Positions 52,101 through 60,885 of a DNA stretch of 64,000 nt are shown piece by piece. A program made the translations under genes and the position numbers. Location of the stretch: positions 4,380,976 to 4,444,975 of the forward strand of contig NC_134527.1 of the NCBI RefSeq assembly GCF_027942865.1, read 5' to 3'. The notes under the pieces are model-generated. The model saw nothing but the letters and a program-made list of their open reading frames with translations. It did not search any database and was not told where the DNA came from. Source of the stretch: Odontesthes bonariensis. Its lineage: Eukaryota > Chordata > Actinopteri > Atheriniformes > Atherinopsidae. Each line of letters starts with the position of its first letter. Position 1 is the stretch's first letter.

Positions 52101-55100
52101 TTAGCAAGCACCTGTCACCCTCCTCCTCCTTCACTGTTACCGCTCTGTCTGCAGTCTCCGTCTGCCCTGTATCATCTTAATGCTGAGCTGTTAGAGCTGT
52201 TCCCGCAGCCATGCCTCGGTATTGCCTTCCCGATATTCCTGCTGTGTCCTCATTCCTGTTTATCTGCCAGTGATCTCACACTTCCCATGATGATCAAGGC
52301 AAGGCAAGTTTATTTGTACGGCACAATTCAACTACAAGGCAATTCAAAGTGCTTTACAGAGACATTAAAACAGTAGAAATAAAAGGCATGAAGGGATCAT
52401 TTTGTTCCTGCGTTCTTGACAAATCTCCTGTTCAACTCATCTTTATTTGGGGTTTTATTCCAGGGATTATTTGGGCTAAATTAGCTGCTCCAACAGGTTA
52501 ACAACTTTCCTGTTGTCATTGTTATACATCAAGACAGATGTAAAAATAATTAAAGCTGCAAGCAGCCTTGAGATGGACCGAGATGTGCGTACGTTGGTCA
52601 TGCGCTGGACGCCGTAGTCACGCAGGTCTGCCCACACGCACGATACCCTCTGCATATATACGAGCACATAATAACCCCAATGTGGAGGGGTTGTTGAAAA
52701 TTTCTAGGGGGCGCCACTGAGCCATTTTGCTCCGCCCACACACGATACCCTTTACATACATACAAGGTCGTCAGGATAGACATGTGTGCCAAGTTTCATG
52801 ACTTTGTGATGATGATAAGGCTTTCAAATCACAAACGCCATCACATGATTTTTACCGCCTAGCCACACCCACACCATTCAGAGATTGGAAAAGTTTCCCT
52901 AATTTTTTCCCCCTCATGTCTTAAGAGCTACCTGGCCAAGTTTGGGGCTGTTACCATTTAATCTGTAGGAGGAGTTCGATCAAATGCAAGGTGTGGAAAA
53001 AAAAAGACGTTTACAACCCCCAGCAGGTGGCGCTATAGGTGAATGTCACTATAATAATATGTGCACGTTCAGGCTGGATCCAGCATTCACCGTATGGAGT
53101 TTGGGACAGATTGGATAATGTATGTGGGAGTTATAAGCGACTTCATATTTTGTGGTAAGTGATGGCGAGTCATCGAACTTTGAGGCATCGCCACGCCCAC
53201 GCCCTTTGAGGTTTGAAAAAGTTTCTCCATGATTTTTTCCCCCCATGTCTTAAGAGTAACCTGGCCAAGTTTGAAGTCTGTAGCATTAAATCTGTAGGAC
53301 GAGTTCGATCATATGCAAGGCGTTGAATCGGTCAAAAATGGCACCAAAACGCACCTTCCATCCAAAATGGCCGCCTTCCTGTGGACGTGGGACCATGGCG
53401 GCAAGAGACTTTTTTGTGCGTCTGGGCATGATGAATAAGTGTACCGAATTTTGGCGTCCCGCGCAAAACTAACCCAATTGTGGGGACCATTTTTAAGCAT
53501 CGTGGGGGCGCTACAGAGTCAATGAGCGACTCCCAAAAAAATAAAGTTTAGATTTTTTCATGTCAAGTGAGTTTTCGAGTACCTTTTGCAAAGAATAAGA
53601 ATAATTCCTACAGATACAATAGGGTCCTTCAGTTTCACTGCTCGGCCCCTAATTAACGGCAGAAGTCCTTCCAGCAGTGCAGAAAATAAGTCCCAGAAAT
53701 CTGTGTTTTTACAGTGAGAAGCTCAGCAGAAAACCTCAGAAAGATGCAAAGGAAGACACAGTATGTCCAGATCTACTGCCTAAAGGCAGGCAGCTATCAA
53801 ATGCATGAAAGACCTAATGGCCAAGTCTAATTCTAGCCGTAGCTTGACTAAAAACATGCGTGTAAACATACTGCTCTTTGAACTATTGGTTCATTTAAAA
53901 AGAAAGAAGAAAGAATTCAGACCCCCCTTCCACAGTTCAGAAGAACTCTCCATCTGACCCAACATTAGTGGAGAAAAACTGTGTTTCTGACTCAACCGCC
54001 AACTTTAAACAGGAAACACTTGCCAAGCGCAGAAGCTGATTGGTCTGCATTTATGGGTCACATTCATGTGGTGGAAAAACAAAGTTGTAATCTGACTCTC
54101 AGGAACAACAGCTCAATGGAAGTGACACCAATATCTTTCCCATCTTTACATTATTACTGATAAATGTTTGGTAATGAACTATTTAGTCTGATTTATTTAA
54201 ACTGTTGACCAATCGTTTATCTATCAGTAATGTGGTCAACATGAATAAAGTATGAAATTATAGCACCTAAACTTTGTGCTGCTAGTGGAAAAAGTTAGAC
54301 TGGAGCCCTTTGATGTTTAAACATTTTATGCCTCCAGTATTTCCATGTGGGGACCATAAGGTTTAAATTTGGGTTGCAGATAAGGGTCCCAAGTGGGTTT
54401 GTCCACAGTTTCCACGGTGGCCCCACCTGTGTTTGCCCAAATGGGTTTCAAAGTGCAACTTGAAGGGTTAGGGGTTAGGGTTACCCTAAGCCTTAAATTA
54501 TTCCAAAGGCAATACAGATAAACACATCACACAAAGTAAAAGAATGTTGACAATCAAATTGGCTACATGCAAAGTCCAACTAAAGCCACACAGCAACTTG
54601 AAACCCATATGGGCAAACACAGGTGAGGCCACCATGGAAACTGGACAAACCCACTTGGGACCCTTATCTGCAACCCAAATTTAAACCTTATGGGCCCCAC
54701 ATGGACATGCTGGCTGGGCTGATTTGTCATTTTTCCCTCTTTGGCATCAAAAATGTCACCTATTATGGAGCGTTTTTCCTGGGTACCAGTATCGATCTGT
54801 TAAGAACAGCGATGCTCTGATTGGCTGGAGGGGAAGTCTTGGATCTTCGATCAGAGTAGCTAATCTTAAATGACTAATGTTGGGATTTCCTGTGTGTTTC
54901 CTGGGCGTAGAGGAACCATTTGTTCCCGGTGGTCAGTGTGGTCCAGGGCAGAAGCTCGAGGGCTCTCGCTGTGTTTGTATCGAACGGGAGAGCTGCCTGT
55001 AAGTTTTCAGGATTCATTTCAGCATCGTGTCACGGTCTAAAATCTGTCATTGGACTGACCTTTGAGTGTACACGTGTGCGCAGCTCAAAGCCAGAGACCA

Positions 55101-55731
55101 TCTGCGTCCTGAACGTAGACCTTGGTGTCGCCGTGTCGATGTCCCTCTGCTCCTTCCAATCTGGTCGATGCCACGGCGATCCGCTCTTTTTCATCAGAGA
55201 GAGTAAGTGTGATCCTGCAGGTGAGGACAAGCTGGAGTGGGCCAAGTTCAGAGCCAAGATGTCCTCCAAGAGCTCCGTTCACGTGCCCTGTGGTCTTGAC
55301 ACGTGTTACGATTGGGAGACCTGCTCCGGTGAGTTTGTTCAACGAGAGATTTCCACTTTAGTTTGCTGTTTAGTTTAGTTTAGTTTGCTAGCTGTTTGCT
55401 AGTTTGCATTTGACTGTGGTTGTGTTAGGGTAGCTTAATACTGTGCAGTTAAACCTCCTGAAAATGACTTCGTGAGCAGAAATTAGGTTTGCACGCTGCG
55501 TTTGGTGTAAAGTGTTTAAGGCTAAAATGATTTAATGTGTTTTTAGAGTACAATGAGTGTAAGTGCCGAAGTCCTCGTGACTGCCCCAGATCTGACCAGG
55601 ACAAGATGTACTGCGTGAAGTTGGTCGGCAGCGAGGTGACGCGCAGCCTTAGCCTCTGCTTATTGGCCAGCAGCAAATGTTCCGGCCATCAGTTTGAAAT
55701 TGTCAACGAGGGACCCTGCCCGACCAGATGA
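37109..55731 (+). CDS. c6: complement component C6, 17 coding exons
   Basis: Exons by eye: 37109-37254, 38987-39143, 41375-41519, 41638-41779, 42904-43042, 45401-45595, 46463-46706, 46820-46942, 47026-47192, 47781-48006, 50066-50234, 50324-50435, 51114-51246, 51341-51535, 54911-54998, 55084-55328 and 55547-55731. Phases agree throughout; 2811 bases, 936 aa (human 934). Domain order: signal peptide; TSP1 (YSWTPWSTC); TSP1 ([10 protein letters not shown]); LDL-receptor A ([16 protein letters not shown]); MACPF with the FGTHY and [11 protein letters not shown] signature; EGF-like ([14 protein letters not shown]); TSP1 ([11 protein letters not shown]); two CCP/sushi; two factor-I-like modules ([18 protein letters not shown]). 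C6 is a secreted plasma protein that binds C5b and recruits C7-C9 to build the membrane attack complex. Intron 2 uses a GC donor. Many introns carry transposons. The C7 gene lies tail to tail downstream, as in human. Confidence 0.95.
37276..38880 (-). pseudogene. LINE (L2/Rex-type) with reverse transcriptase fragment
   Basis: The minus-strand frame 38317-38880 contains reverse transcriptase blocks [18 protein letters not shown] and [12 protein letters not shown], including the catalytic YADD, then NSNKTEIIV and a NLGVI block. The rest of ORF2 (37955-38316) is broken, and the 3' UTR runs to 37276 with 'caattcaaagtgctttaca'. An AAAATTTTTC-type MITE (37554-37954) is inserted. It lies in c6 intron 1 and is a dead copy. 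Confidence 0.8.
37554..37954. mobile_element. MITE with CACTGGAAAAAAT termini (copy 2), nested in LINE
   Basis: Same ends and interior as 30184-30531, but with about 50 more bases near the right end. It is inserted into the 3' part of the LINE at 37276-38880. Confidence 0.75.
39354..40404 (+). mobile_element. Penelope-like element fragment between inverted repeats
   Basis: About 89-base inverted repeats (39354-39443 and 40316-40404) surround a GIY-YIG ORF. The reverse transcriptase part is absent. The repeats contain GGCCACACTGGCCGAAACG, a stem-loop followed by CGAAAC, as in hammerhead ribozymes known from Penelope-like terminal repeats. It lies in c6 intron 2. Confidence 0.75.
39432..39959 (+). 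CDS. GIY-YIG endonuclease domain of a Penelope-like element
   Basis: 175-aa open frame with no stop. It has a CGSCVQC cysteine pair as in the Penelope-type linker, then the GIY-YIG core in its SYVG form ([20 protein letters not shown]), [10 protein letters not shown], the H/F block, and a C-terminal [20 protein letters not shown] with the Glu. In intact elements this endonuclease nicks DNA to prime reverse transcription. The first residues come from the left inverted repeat, so the true protein start lies in a missing upstream part. Confidence 0.75.
   Translation: MAFLKFSQVNSDLPPLTSPPKSVLTPIPDGNRKCGSCVQCSYTYKCTSFKHPHTGKSIPIKGIITCNTKSVIHLITCPCGKSYVGKTSRELKVRIAEHRSTIRCKNLNYPVTAHFVEAGHSVSVLKYIGIEKVSLPRRGGNLERLLSQRENYYIHSLRTLIPFGLNVEFELKCFL
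40743..41176 (+). mobile_element. non-autonomous hAT element (copy 6, BED ORF deleted)
   Basis: Ends TAGGGCTGGGC and CCAGCCCTA, flanked by CTTTCCGG / TTTTCCGG (7 of 8 equal). It carries a full SINE (40877-41093) with a small duplication (AGAGGGGGAACGACACGCAG twice). The BED ORF is deleted, leaving only about 80 bases after the SINE. It lies in c6 intron 2. Confidence 0.85.
40877..41093 (-). mobile_element. tRNA-derived SINE nested in hAT copy 6
   Basis: Minus-strand head with A-box-like TGGCGTAGTGG and B-box GGTTCAAGTCC. Extra bases near 40980-41000 include a second partial B-box (GGACTTGAACC on the opposite strand). This is the longest SINE copy in the window. Confidence 0.75.
42181..42854. 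mobile_element. TTAA-flanked foldback element, complete
   Basis: TTAA+AGGGATAGTTCGCC to CTATCCCT+TTAA, with arms of about 300 bases. The centre has a small duplication (CACTTCGGTCT twice). It lies in c6 intron 4 (41780-42903) and ends 49 bases before exon 5. Confidence 0.85.
43176..43560. mobile_element. dispersed retroposon-like repeat
   Basis: Shares its first 170 or so bases with the nested insert at 25306-25679 ('ttacaataagtgcgttc', 'gtaggcaaaagaacttcag'), then differs. It lies in c6 intron 5. Confidence 0.6.
43936..45266 (+). mobile_element. PIF/Harbinger-type element with Myb-like gene
   Basis: Inverted ends CCAGGGGTCCGTTTCAC and, from the other side, CCAGAGGTCCGTTTCAC, with AAGCAGGTT further in. 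The subterminal regions are rich in CTCAGAGTT / AACTCTGAG. It contains a Myb/SANT-like gene and no DDE transposase. It lies in c6 intron 5. The target duplication could not be settled. Confidence 0.7.
44127..44681 (+). CDS. Myb/SANT-like DNA-binding protein of the Harbinger element, 3 exons
   Basis: Exons by eye: 44127-44278, 44364-44434 and 44629-44681; total 276 bases, 91 aa. Donors are GTAAGT and GTGAGA, and acceptors are TTTAG and CTGAG. The product starts [10 protein letters not shown]. It has [20 protein letters not shown] and, across the first intron, [20 protein letters not shown], the helix and Trp pattern of the Myb/SANT-like accessory protein that brings Harbinger transposase to DNA. 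The frame then ends early after RKTGGG, so the usual proline-rich tail is lost. The second acceptor is weak. Expression is unknown. Confidence 0.5.
45643..46290 (-). pseudogene. LINE ORF2 C-terminus and 3' end (L2/Rex-type)
   Basis: The longest copy of this LINE tail in the window. On the minus strand it reads, with breaks, through the leucine-rich region (LHHCNALL.., AAAGVLTRT) to [10 protein letters not shown], then a 3' UTR and a (TTTGA) tail at 45643. It lies in c6 intron 6. Confidence 0.75.
47232..47726 (+). mobile_element. non-autonomous hAT element (copy 7), perfect target duplication
   Basis: Ends TAGGGCTGGGC and GCCCAGCCCTA, flanked by AAAAAAAC on both sides. A deletion joins the SINE tail (47335-47415) to the second half of the BED ORF, so no finger remains. 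It takes up most of c6 intron 9 (47193-47780). Confidence 0.9.
48042..48827. mobile_element. probable DNA transposon, ends CAGG..CCTG
   Basis: 'ggcggtcctggctagattta' and 'cgccctgggtgaac' at the left are mirrored by 'actgccctgggcgg' and 'aaaaaccggccctg' at the right. The termini are only roughly inverted, so the boundaries are approximate. No ORF. It lies in c6 intron 10. Confidence 0.4.
49092..49722. mobile_element. hAT-like MITE, family TGTTCGAAACCGCATAC (copy 2)
   Basis: Left end GGCTTTGTTCAAAACCGCAT, right end CGGTTTCGAACACAGCC. The interior is nearly the same as 19022-19702 ('atttacccacaatgca', 'gaaatcagccggcctgaag'), but with only one ACTACATACT unit. It lies in c6 intron 10. Confidence 0.8.
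50560..50900. repeat. repeat with ATAACGAG/CTCGTTAT units
   Basis: Three near-tandem units of CATTTTCTCATGATAACGAG and following bases, then inverted CGTTATCTCGAGAAAACGAT (twice). It is related in inverted orientation to 58755-58850. It lies in c6 intron 12. Confidence 0.6.
52291..52395 (-). mobile_element. LINE-type 3' end fragment
   Basis: 'caaggcaagtttatttgta' to 'caattcaaagtgctttaca' is the reverse complement of the fish LINE 3' end also seen at 37276 and 19900. It lies in c6 intron 14. Confidence 0.6.
52552..53655 (-). repeat. large dispersed repeat (AGGGACCGAGCAGTG family), copy A
   Basis: Starts AAAGCTGCAAGCAGC and ends, on the other strand, TTAGGGGCCGAGCAGTGAAAC. The same sequence in the opposite orientation is at 60886-63196. 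The interior holds the unit with 'tggccaagtttgaag', 'gcgccactgagcc' and 'gccacgcccacg'. It lies in c6 intron 14. Confidence 0.75.
54343..54704. mobile_element. foldback element, about 120-bp arms
   Basis: 54343-54465 is mirrored by 54590-54704 with few mismatches ('ccatgtgggg', 'aaatttgggttgcagataag', 'gtgtttgccca'). The centre has a telomere-like GGGTTAGGGGTTAGGGTTA run (54466-54484). It lies in c6 intron 14, about 200 bases before exon 15. Confidence 0.8.
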
Positions 55732-55836
55732 GCAGTAAAAATGATCATATTGTTTGAAATGCTTACGATTCGCTGAGGCTACTTTCTGCATTGAAACCAC
55801 AAATTTAAAGAAGTTTTAGAAGTTTGCAAAATGTGA

Positions 55837-55842
55837 AATAAA
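55837..55842 (+). terminator. poly(A) signal of c6
   Basis: AATAAA 106 bases after the c6 stop codon. Confidence 0.65.
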
Positions 55843-55849
55843 CAATACA

Positions 55850-56136
55850 TTAAAGCTGCAGTCTGCAACTCTTTTTCAAGCATAATGCCTGGAACTGTCC
55901 GGGGATTCTGAAAGTAGTACATTAAATACCCCAATACAAAAAAAAATGAAGGCGGGACAGGAAGTTGAATAACTTTTTATTTTTCGGTTAAAGAATAAGC
56001 ATTTCTTGCATTTTGCGACTACGGAGGTCACTGTTTTCAACTTCAAGTGTTCTGATAGATCATGTAAACTCTTAAAATGCCAAAAATTAGGACTTTACGT
56101 ATGACAACAACAAATCCTGACAGACTGCAGTTTTAA
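55850..56136. mobile_element. small TTAA-flanked MITE
   Basis: TTAA+AGCTGCAGTCTG at the left and CAGACTGCAGTT+TTAA at the right, about 287 bases. It begins 7 bases after the c6 poly(A) signal. No ORF. Confidence 0.65.
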
Positions 56137-57394
56137 ACTTTGATGTGTATAAGTATTCCCCCCGTAGTGGCTATTAGTCCTCAGTGTCAATAATCAAAAA
56201 CTAAAAAATGTAAATGAGTCCATTGTTCATTGCCAAAAAAATTAAGGTTTATTGTTCTAACCAAGCAAACGAACAATGGGCCTTTGCCGCCTCTCTTGCC
56301 CTTGTAAAAAACCATCCCAGGTGCCTTACTCACCTGTGACTGCCTGCCCATAAGTAAACTCTCCCAGTGCGCCCCAGCTAACCAGTGCCTTCAAAATAAA
56401 AGCATAATTAAATACCCAAATTAACTCAAACAATACTAAATATCATAAACAACCAAAAAAGGTGTATTCCCCAAACTAAACCCCCAAAAGATAACAAAAT
56501 AATAAGTGAGCCAAATATTACAAAATAAAAAAAATAGCTCCTACACCCCCCACCAAGTCAGCCGTGTCGCAGAGCCCCCTTTGACGGCTGCAAATATCCT
56601 GGAATGTGACTTTCTAAGCCTGAGCAGAACTACCGCGGCCCCTTAATACTGGATGGTTCTGCGGTACTCTTAGAGCTGCTGTCATGCTGAAAGGTAAACA
56701 CAGAACCAGTCTGAATTATCTGGATTGAAACAGATTTTTCTTCAAGACTGTGTCTAATATTTAGTTCCATCAACCATTCCTTATATTTTGAACAATTTCC
56801 CCACAGCATGATGCTGCCACCATCTTATTTCGCCACATATATCCTTTGGTAAATGGATATAATGGAGCGCTTCTGAGGTTTTTCTCATATTAATTTCTAA
56901 GCCTAATCTCAATTTCTTCTAAATTTGTTCCCGACCTGTTTGGATGTTCGTGATGTTAGAGTTTCAAAACAAAAGGGGGAATACGTACGCACACCTTTCA
57001 GTGTTTTCACTTTACTTCACCAATTTAGGCCATGCTTTGTTAGACCTTTACATAACACCATCAAACATGTACATTTAAGATTACAAGTATTGGTGAAATA
57101 AAGACAGATAATGCCTTATTTAGAGGCTGTATTGTCTCTGCCCTGTTCTCTCCCGTTATATGGATATACGCCGATCTCCAGTGATCTAAATATCTTCCGA
57201 AGGACGCCGACTTTCACCAAACTGTTATCGGTGAGTAGATGAACGTATTTTATGCCAAAAATAAGGTCCAGGTTTAAAAAATCCCGAACTTCCCCTTTAA
57301 TATCTGCATTCTGGTCGACGCCACACATCTTGACAGAAACGTCCTCAAATCTGTGACAAAATCAGGAGAGCCGAAACTATTCCAAAAAAAATGT
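56137..57394. other. intergenic between c6 and c7 3' ends
   Basis: No gene recognised between the two convergent genes; AT-rich. The short frames have no domain. Confidence 0.5.
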
Positions 57395-57400
57395 TTTATT
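57395..57400 (-). terminator. poly(A) signal of c7
   Basis: AATAAA on the minus strand, about 130 bases after the c7 stop codon. Confidence 0.5.
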
Positions 57401-57530
57401 CATTTTCTATAACAAAAACTGACAAAACATTAACTGAGATGCCCTCAAACATCATAACAAATACAGACCGTGTTAGACAATATGTTTTGTTCTATTTACA
57501 ACTCAAAAAGAAATCAAATAACAGCCTTCT

Positions 57531-60500
57531 TTACTCTGGACAAGCCTCTATGCTGATGACACTGATTTGCTCGCCAGAGCACCGCCGGGCCCCCGCCTCA
57601 CATTCTGTCATGCTTATGGAGGCGCCGTCAACACCGGATCGGACGCACAGCGTGGGCGTGTCTTTAGGGCATTCTGATGCATTCTGACAAATGCATTTTC
57701 TTGCTGATTCTACAGTAAAAAGGAAAAAAGAAAAGTCTGATTACACCTCTGCAGTTGCACACTTATAACACCAGGTTAAAGGACTTTTAAAAGGCTTTCC
57801 AACCAGGGCTCTAACAAAAACGTTACATTGAGTTAAGGAATTACAGATAAGGGAGTCTCACCTTGGCAGATTGTCCCTGGCTGGCAGTCCTCACAGGACG
57901 TGAACGTCTCCTCCGACCAGTCACAGTCTCCGTCACCGGTCCACGTGAGGCTCCGTCCCAAACACCGCAGAGCTCCCAGCTGGCACACTCCTAATAAACG
58001 GGGTCTCTGTTGGGGTGTCAGCCTGACACACAACTGAAGCGAAGTCCTGAAAGAAGATTCGTTTGGAGAAAAATGTTGTTTTTTTTGTAAAAATAAGAAA
58101 AAAAGAAAAAAAGAGAAATAATAAATAATTATCTAAAATCATACTCACGGGCACTGAAATGGCATTTTACAGACACACCCTCGTCTTCCCACGTTCTCCC
58201 ACACTTTACACTTCAGGCCGGTCGGAGGCTGAGGAGCTGTGGGCGCTGAGAAGAAAATCATTTGGAGTTCCATTAACTGGAATTGATTGGATGATTCTAT
58301 TACAATGAATTGGGCTGTATCTTTGAAGTGCTTTGAGATGACATTTATCGCAATTTGGGCGCTATATGAATAAAACTGAACTGAACTAAACTGAAGATAG
58401 GCTGAGCCTTTGTTCACCCCAACAGAGGCTGCAGCCGTTCACAGCGAGCTATTTGCAAATCATATACAAAGAAACAAAGAAAAAGGGCAAAACGAGCTGG
58501 TCTTTACTTTTCCAGCATCAGAATTTATACAAACCTGGCAGCTATTTGGTGTATTCTCTCACCAAATATGATTTGACTGTGAAATAATACGATTAACATC
58601 ATAATTAAATTTTAAAATCAGTTGAATGCAAAAGTAAAATACAAAAATATTTCCTCAGTGTGATTTTTCATTCCACAACAACACAACATCTCATTACACA
58701 GCAAAAACTCAGTCTTTCCAAGAATATGCAACTTTTTTCTCATCAAATGTAGTAATTAGTAAACGGAGGAAAATTATCTCGTTATCACGGGAAAACGGAT
58801 GGAATAAAATATATCTTTGTATGTCTGTTTAGGGCTTCCGTAATATCTAGCAGGTAAAATGCCGAATATTTCCTCGACGCTTGGTTTACGGATGCTGTTT
58901 TCACCCTCGTGTGCTCACCTGTAGCTCCTGATTTATGCAAAACTTATATAACCTGGTTGGCATGCCCATCCAAACCCAACAAGGTGCAGCAATTGGAAAT
59001 GTTTCACAAAAGTTTCATAAACACTTAAAAGTGAAACAGAGAAGCTTCCTCTCTGACTTCTCCTCTACAACCAAGAGCTATTTTCTCTGTAGCAACATGT
59101 AAGTTTAGGTTCAGAGATGAAACTGCAGTCAGTTCGAGCCCCTCTATTCACCACAAACACTGTGATGACGTATGCAAATTCCTACAGTTCAGTGATTTAA
59201 AATAGGTCACAGTGTGTTTACCACAGAGACGTCCACAGGTTTAAAGGGATAGTTCGCCTCTTTTGACATGAAGCTGTATGACATCCCATATCAGCAACAT
59301 CATTTATGAACATCTTCTTACCCCCTGCTGCGTCCTGTGAGCCGAGTTCCAGCCTCGTTTTGGCGTGGATGAAGGTAGTCCGGCTAGTTTGTTAGGGTCC
59401 CGAAAATAAAGCGCCTTGCTTCTCAAAACAATATGCGTTCAACAGAGTAATACATTTGCATCACAAAATCGTCCCTCCAGAAAAAGTCAGACCTCACAAT
59501 CGCTTGGCCCTATTTTCTCTCCCTTCGTATCACTGCCTGCTGTGTAAACTGTGCAGACCGAAGAGCAGACCGAGCAGTCCCCTGCTTCCGAGCAGCAAAC
59601 ACCGTAACAGGTGCGGCTATCGCTAGGTGGCTGAACGCAGTGATATGAAGGGAGGCAAAAATAGCACCAAGCGATGTGAGGTCTGACTTTTTCATACAAA
59701 ATGATTTTGTGATGCAAATGTATTACTCTTTTGAACGCATATTGTTTTGAGAAGCAAGACGCTTTATTTTTGTGGCCCCTAGCAAACTAGCCGGACTACT
59801 TTCATCAACGCCAAAACGAGGCTGGAACTCTGCTCACAGGACGCAGCAGGGGGTAAGAAAATGTTCATAAATGATGTTGCTGATATGGGATGTCATACGG
59901 CTTCATGTCAAAAGAGGCGAACTATCCCTTTAAGGTACAAGGCTTCACAACAGTGACAGTGAGGTTATTAATGTTGTGCTCTACCTGATTCACAATGAAA
60001 ATCACTTGGAGAAGGAGACCACTGCAGACTGGAGCTGCACATGATCTCTGAGACGTCGCCGTCCAGCACCCAGCCCGCGGGACAGGACAGGGACACGTGT
60101 TCTCCGATATCATAAACGCTCTTGGTGGGCGTTGCTTTAACCAAACTGTTGACTGTAGGAATCTCACATGTGGCAGCTGGAACAAGAAAAAAGGGAATTT
60201 TGAACAGGAAGCCAAACAAACGACAACATTTTAACCACATGTTTCATGAGCTATGACAACCTTACAGCCTTCAGCCGGGTCATGGCAGCAATTTATGACT
60301 TCATAATCGCCTAATTTGCCACCAAGCATCATGTAACAAATATCATATGGACCTACATAGATCATCCACAAGAGTTTGGTAAGACGTACTTTTGCAAACC
60401 CTCGCTCCTGCGCTCCAACTCTGGTCCTCCTCACAGGTGACTTCAGCAGTTCCAGTGAGGTAATACCCCGGTATGCAGCTGTAATCCATTCTGTCTCCAA

Positions 60501-60761
60501 CCATGTAAAAATCTTTGGGATTCTAAGAGAAAAAAACCAAACCAACCATAAAAGCGTCACTTTTCAAACATTCCTCTAGTCTTTGCAAAGCTTAAGCAAC
60601 CCTTTCTCGGGCCACATGCAAGAAACTGCAGTGGCTCAAAAAAAAGCTGACAGCGTTGGTTTCACATCCTCACCCGAACGAAGCCATTGGACAGGTGCGG
60701 AGGGGACCCACAGGTTTTTGGTGGGGCCACAGAGAGACTAAAACACTGAGGCTCCATCGTC
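57531..60761 (-). CDS. c7: complement component C7, six 3' exons (partial)
   Basis: Minus-strand exons by eye, in gene order: 60674-60761, 60390-60522, 59985-60176, 58149-58245, 57862-58046 and 57531-57709. The joins keep phase and give 290 aa to the stop. The part seen holds the linker and first CCP (SLSVAPPKTCGSPPHLSNGF, then DRMDYSCIPGYYL), the second CCP (ATCEIPTVNSL, VSLSCPAGWVLDG) and two factor-I-like modules (GLKCKVWENVGRRGCVCKMP; KCICQNASECP, MTECEAGARRC). These match the human C7 C-terminus, including CVCKMP and ECEAGA..RC. C7 binds C5b-6 and makes the complex membrane-attached. The TSP1, LDLRa, MACPF and EGF exons must lie beyond 64000. Confidence 0.93.
58261..58400 (+). mobile_element. 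retroposon 3' end in c7 intron
   Basis: 'gaagtgctttgagatgac' and 'gggcgctatatgaataaa' followed by CTGAA repeats form a typical fish LINE or SINE 3' end. It lies next to the exon at 58149-58245. Confidence 0.6.
58755..58850. repeat. inverted relative of the ATAACGAG repeat
   Basis: 'ggaggaaaattatctcgtta', 'ggaataaaatatatctttg' and 'gggcttccgtaat' are the reverse complement of about 50540-50640. Confidence 0.6.
59241..59933. mobile_element. TTAA-flanked foldback element, complete
   Basis: TTAA+AGGGATAGTTCGCC to CTATCCCT+TTAA. The centre orientation equals that of 25169-26193, with an insertion repeating GACCGAG-like units. It lies in a c7 intron, 51 bases from the splice junction at 59985. 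Confidence 0.85.
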
Positions 60762-60885
60762 CTGAGAGCAAACATAAGAAAAATAAGATCAACCTTTGAT
60801 ATTAGTGAAACTAAACTATTCAGACTGGAGACGAAAATATATTTGAAGGAATTTGTAATGGAAGAAATCACAGTGACGCTTTAGT

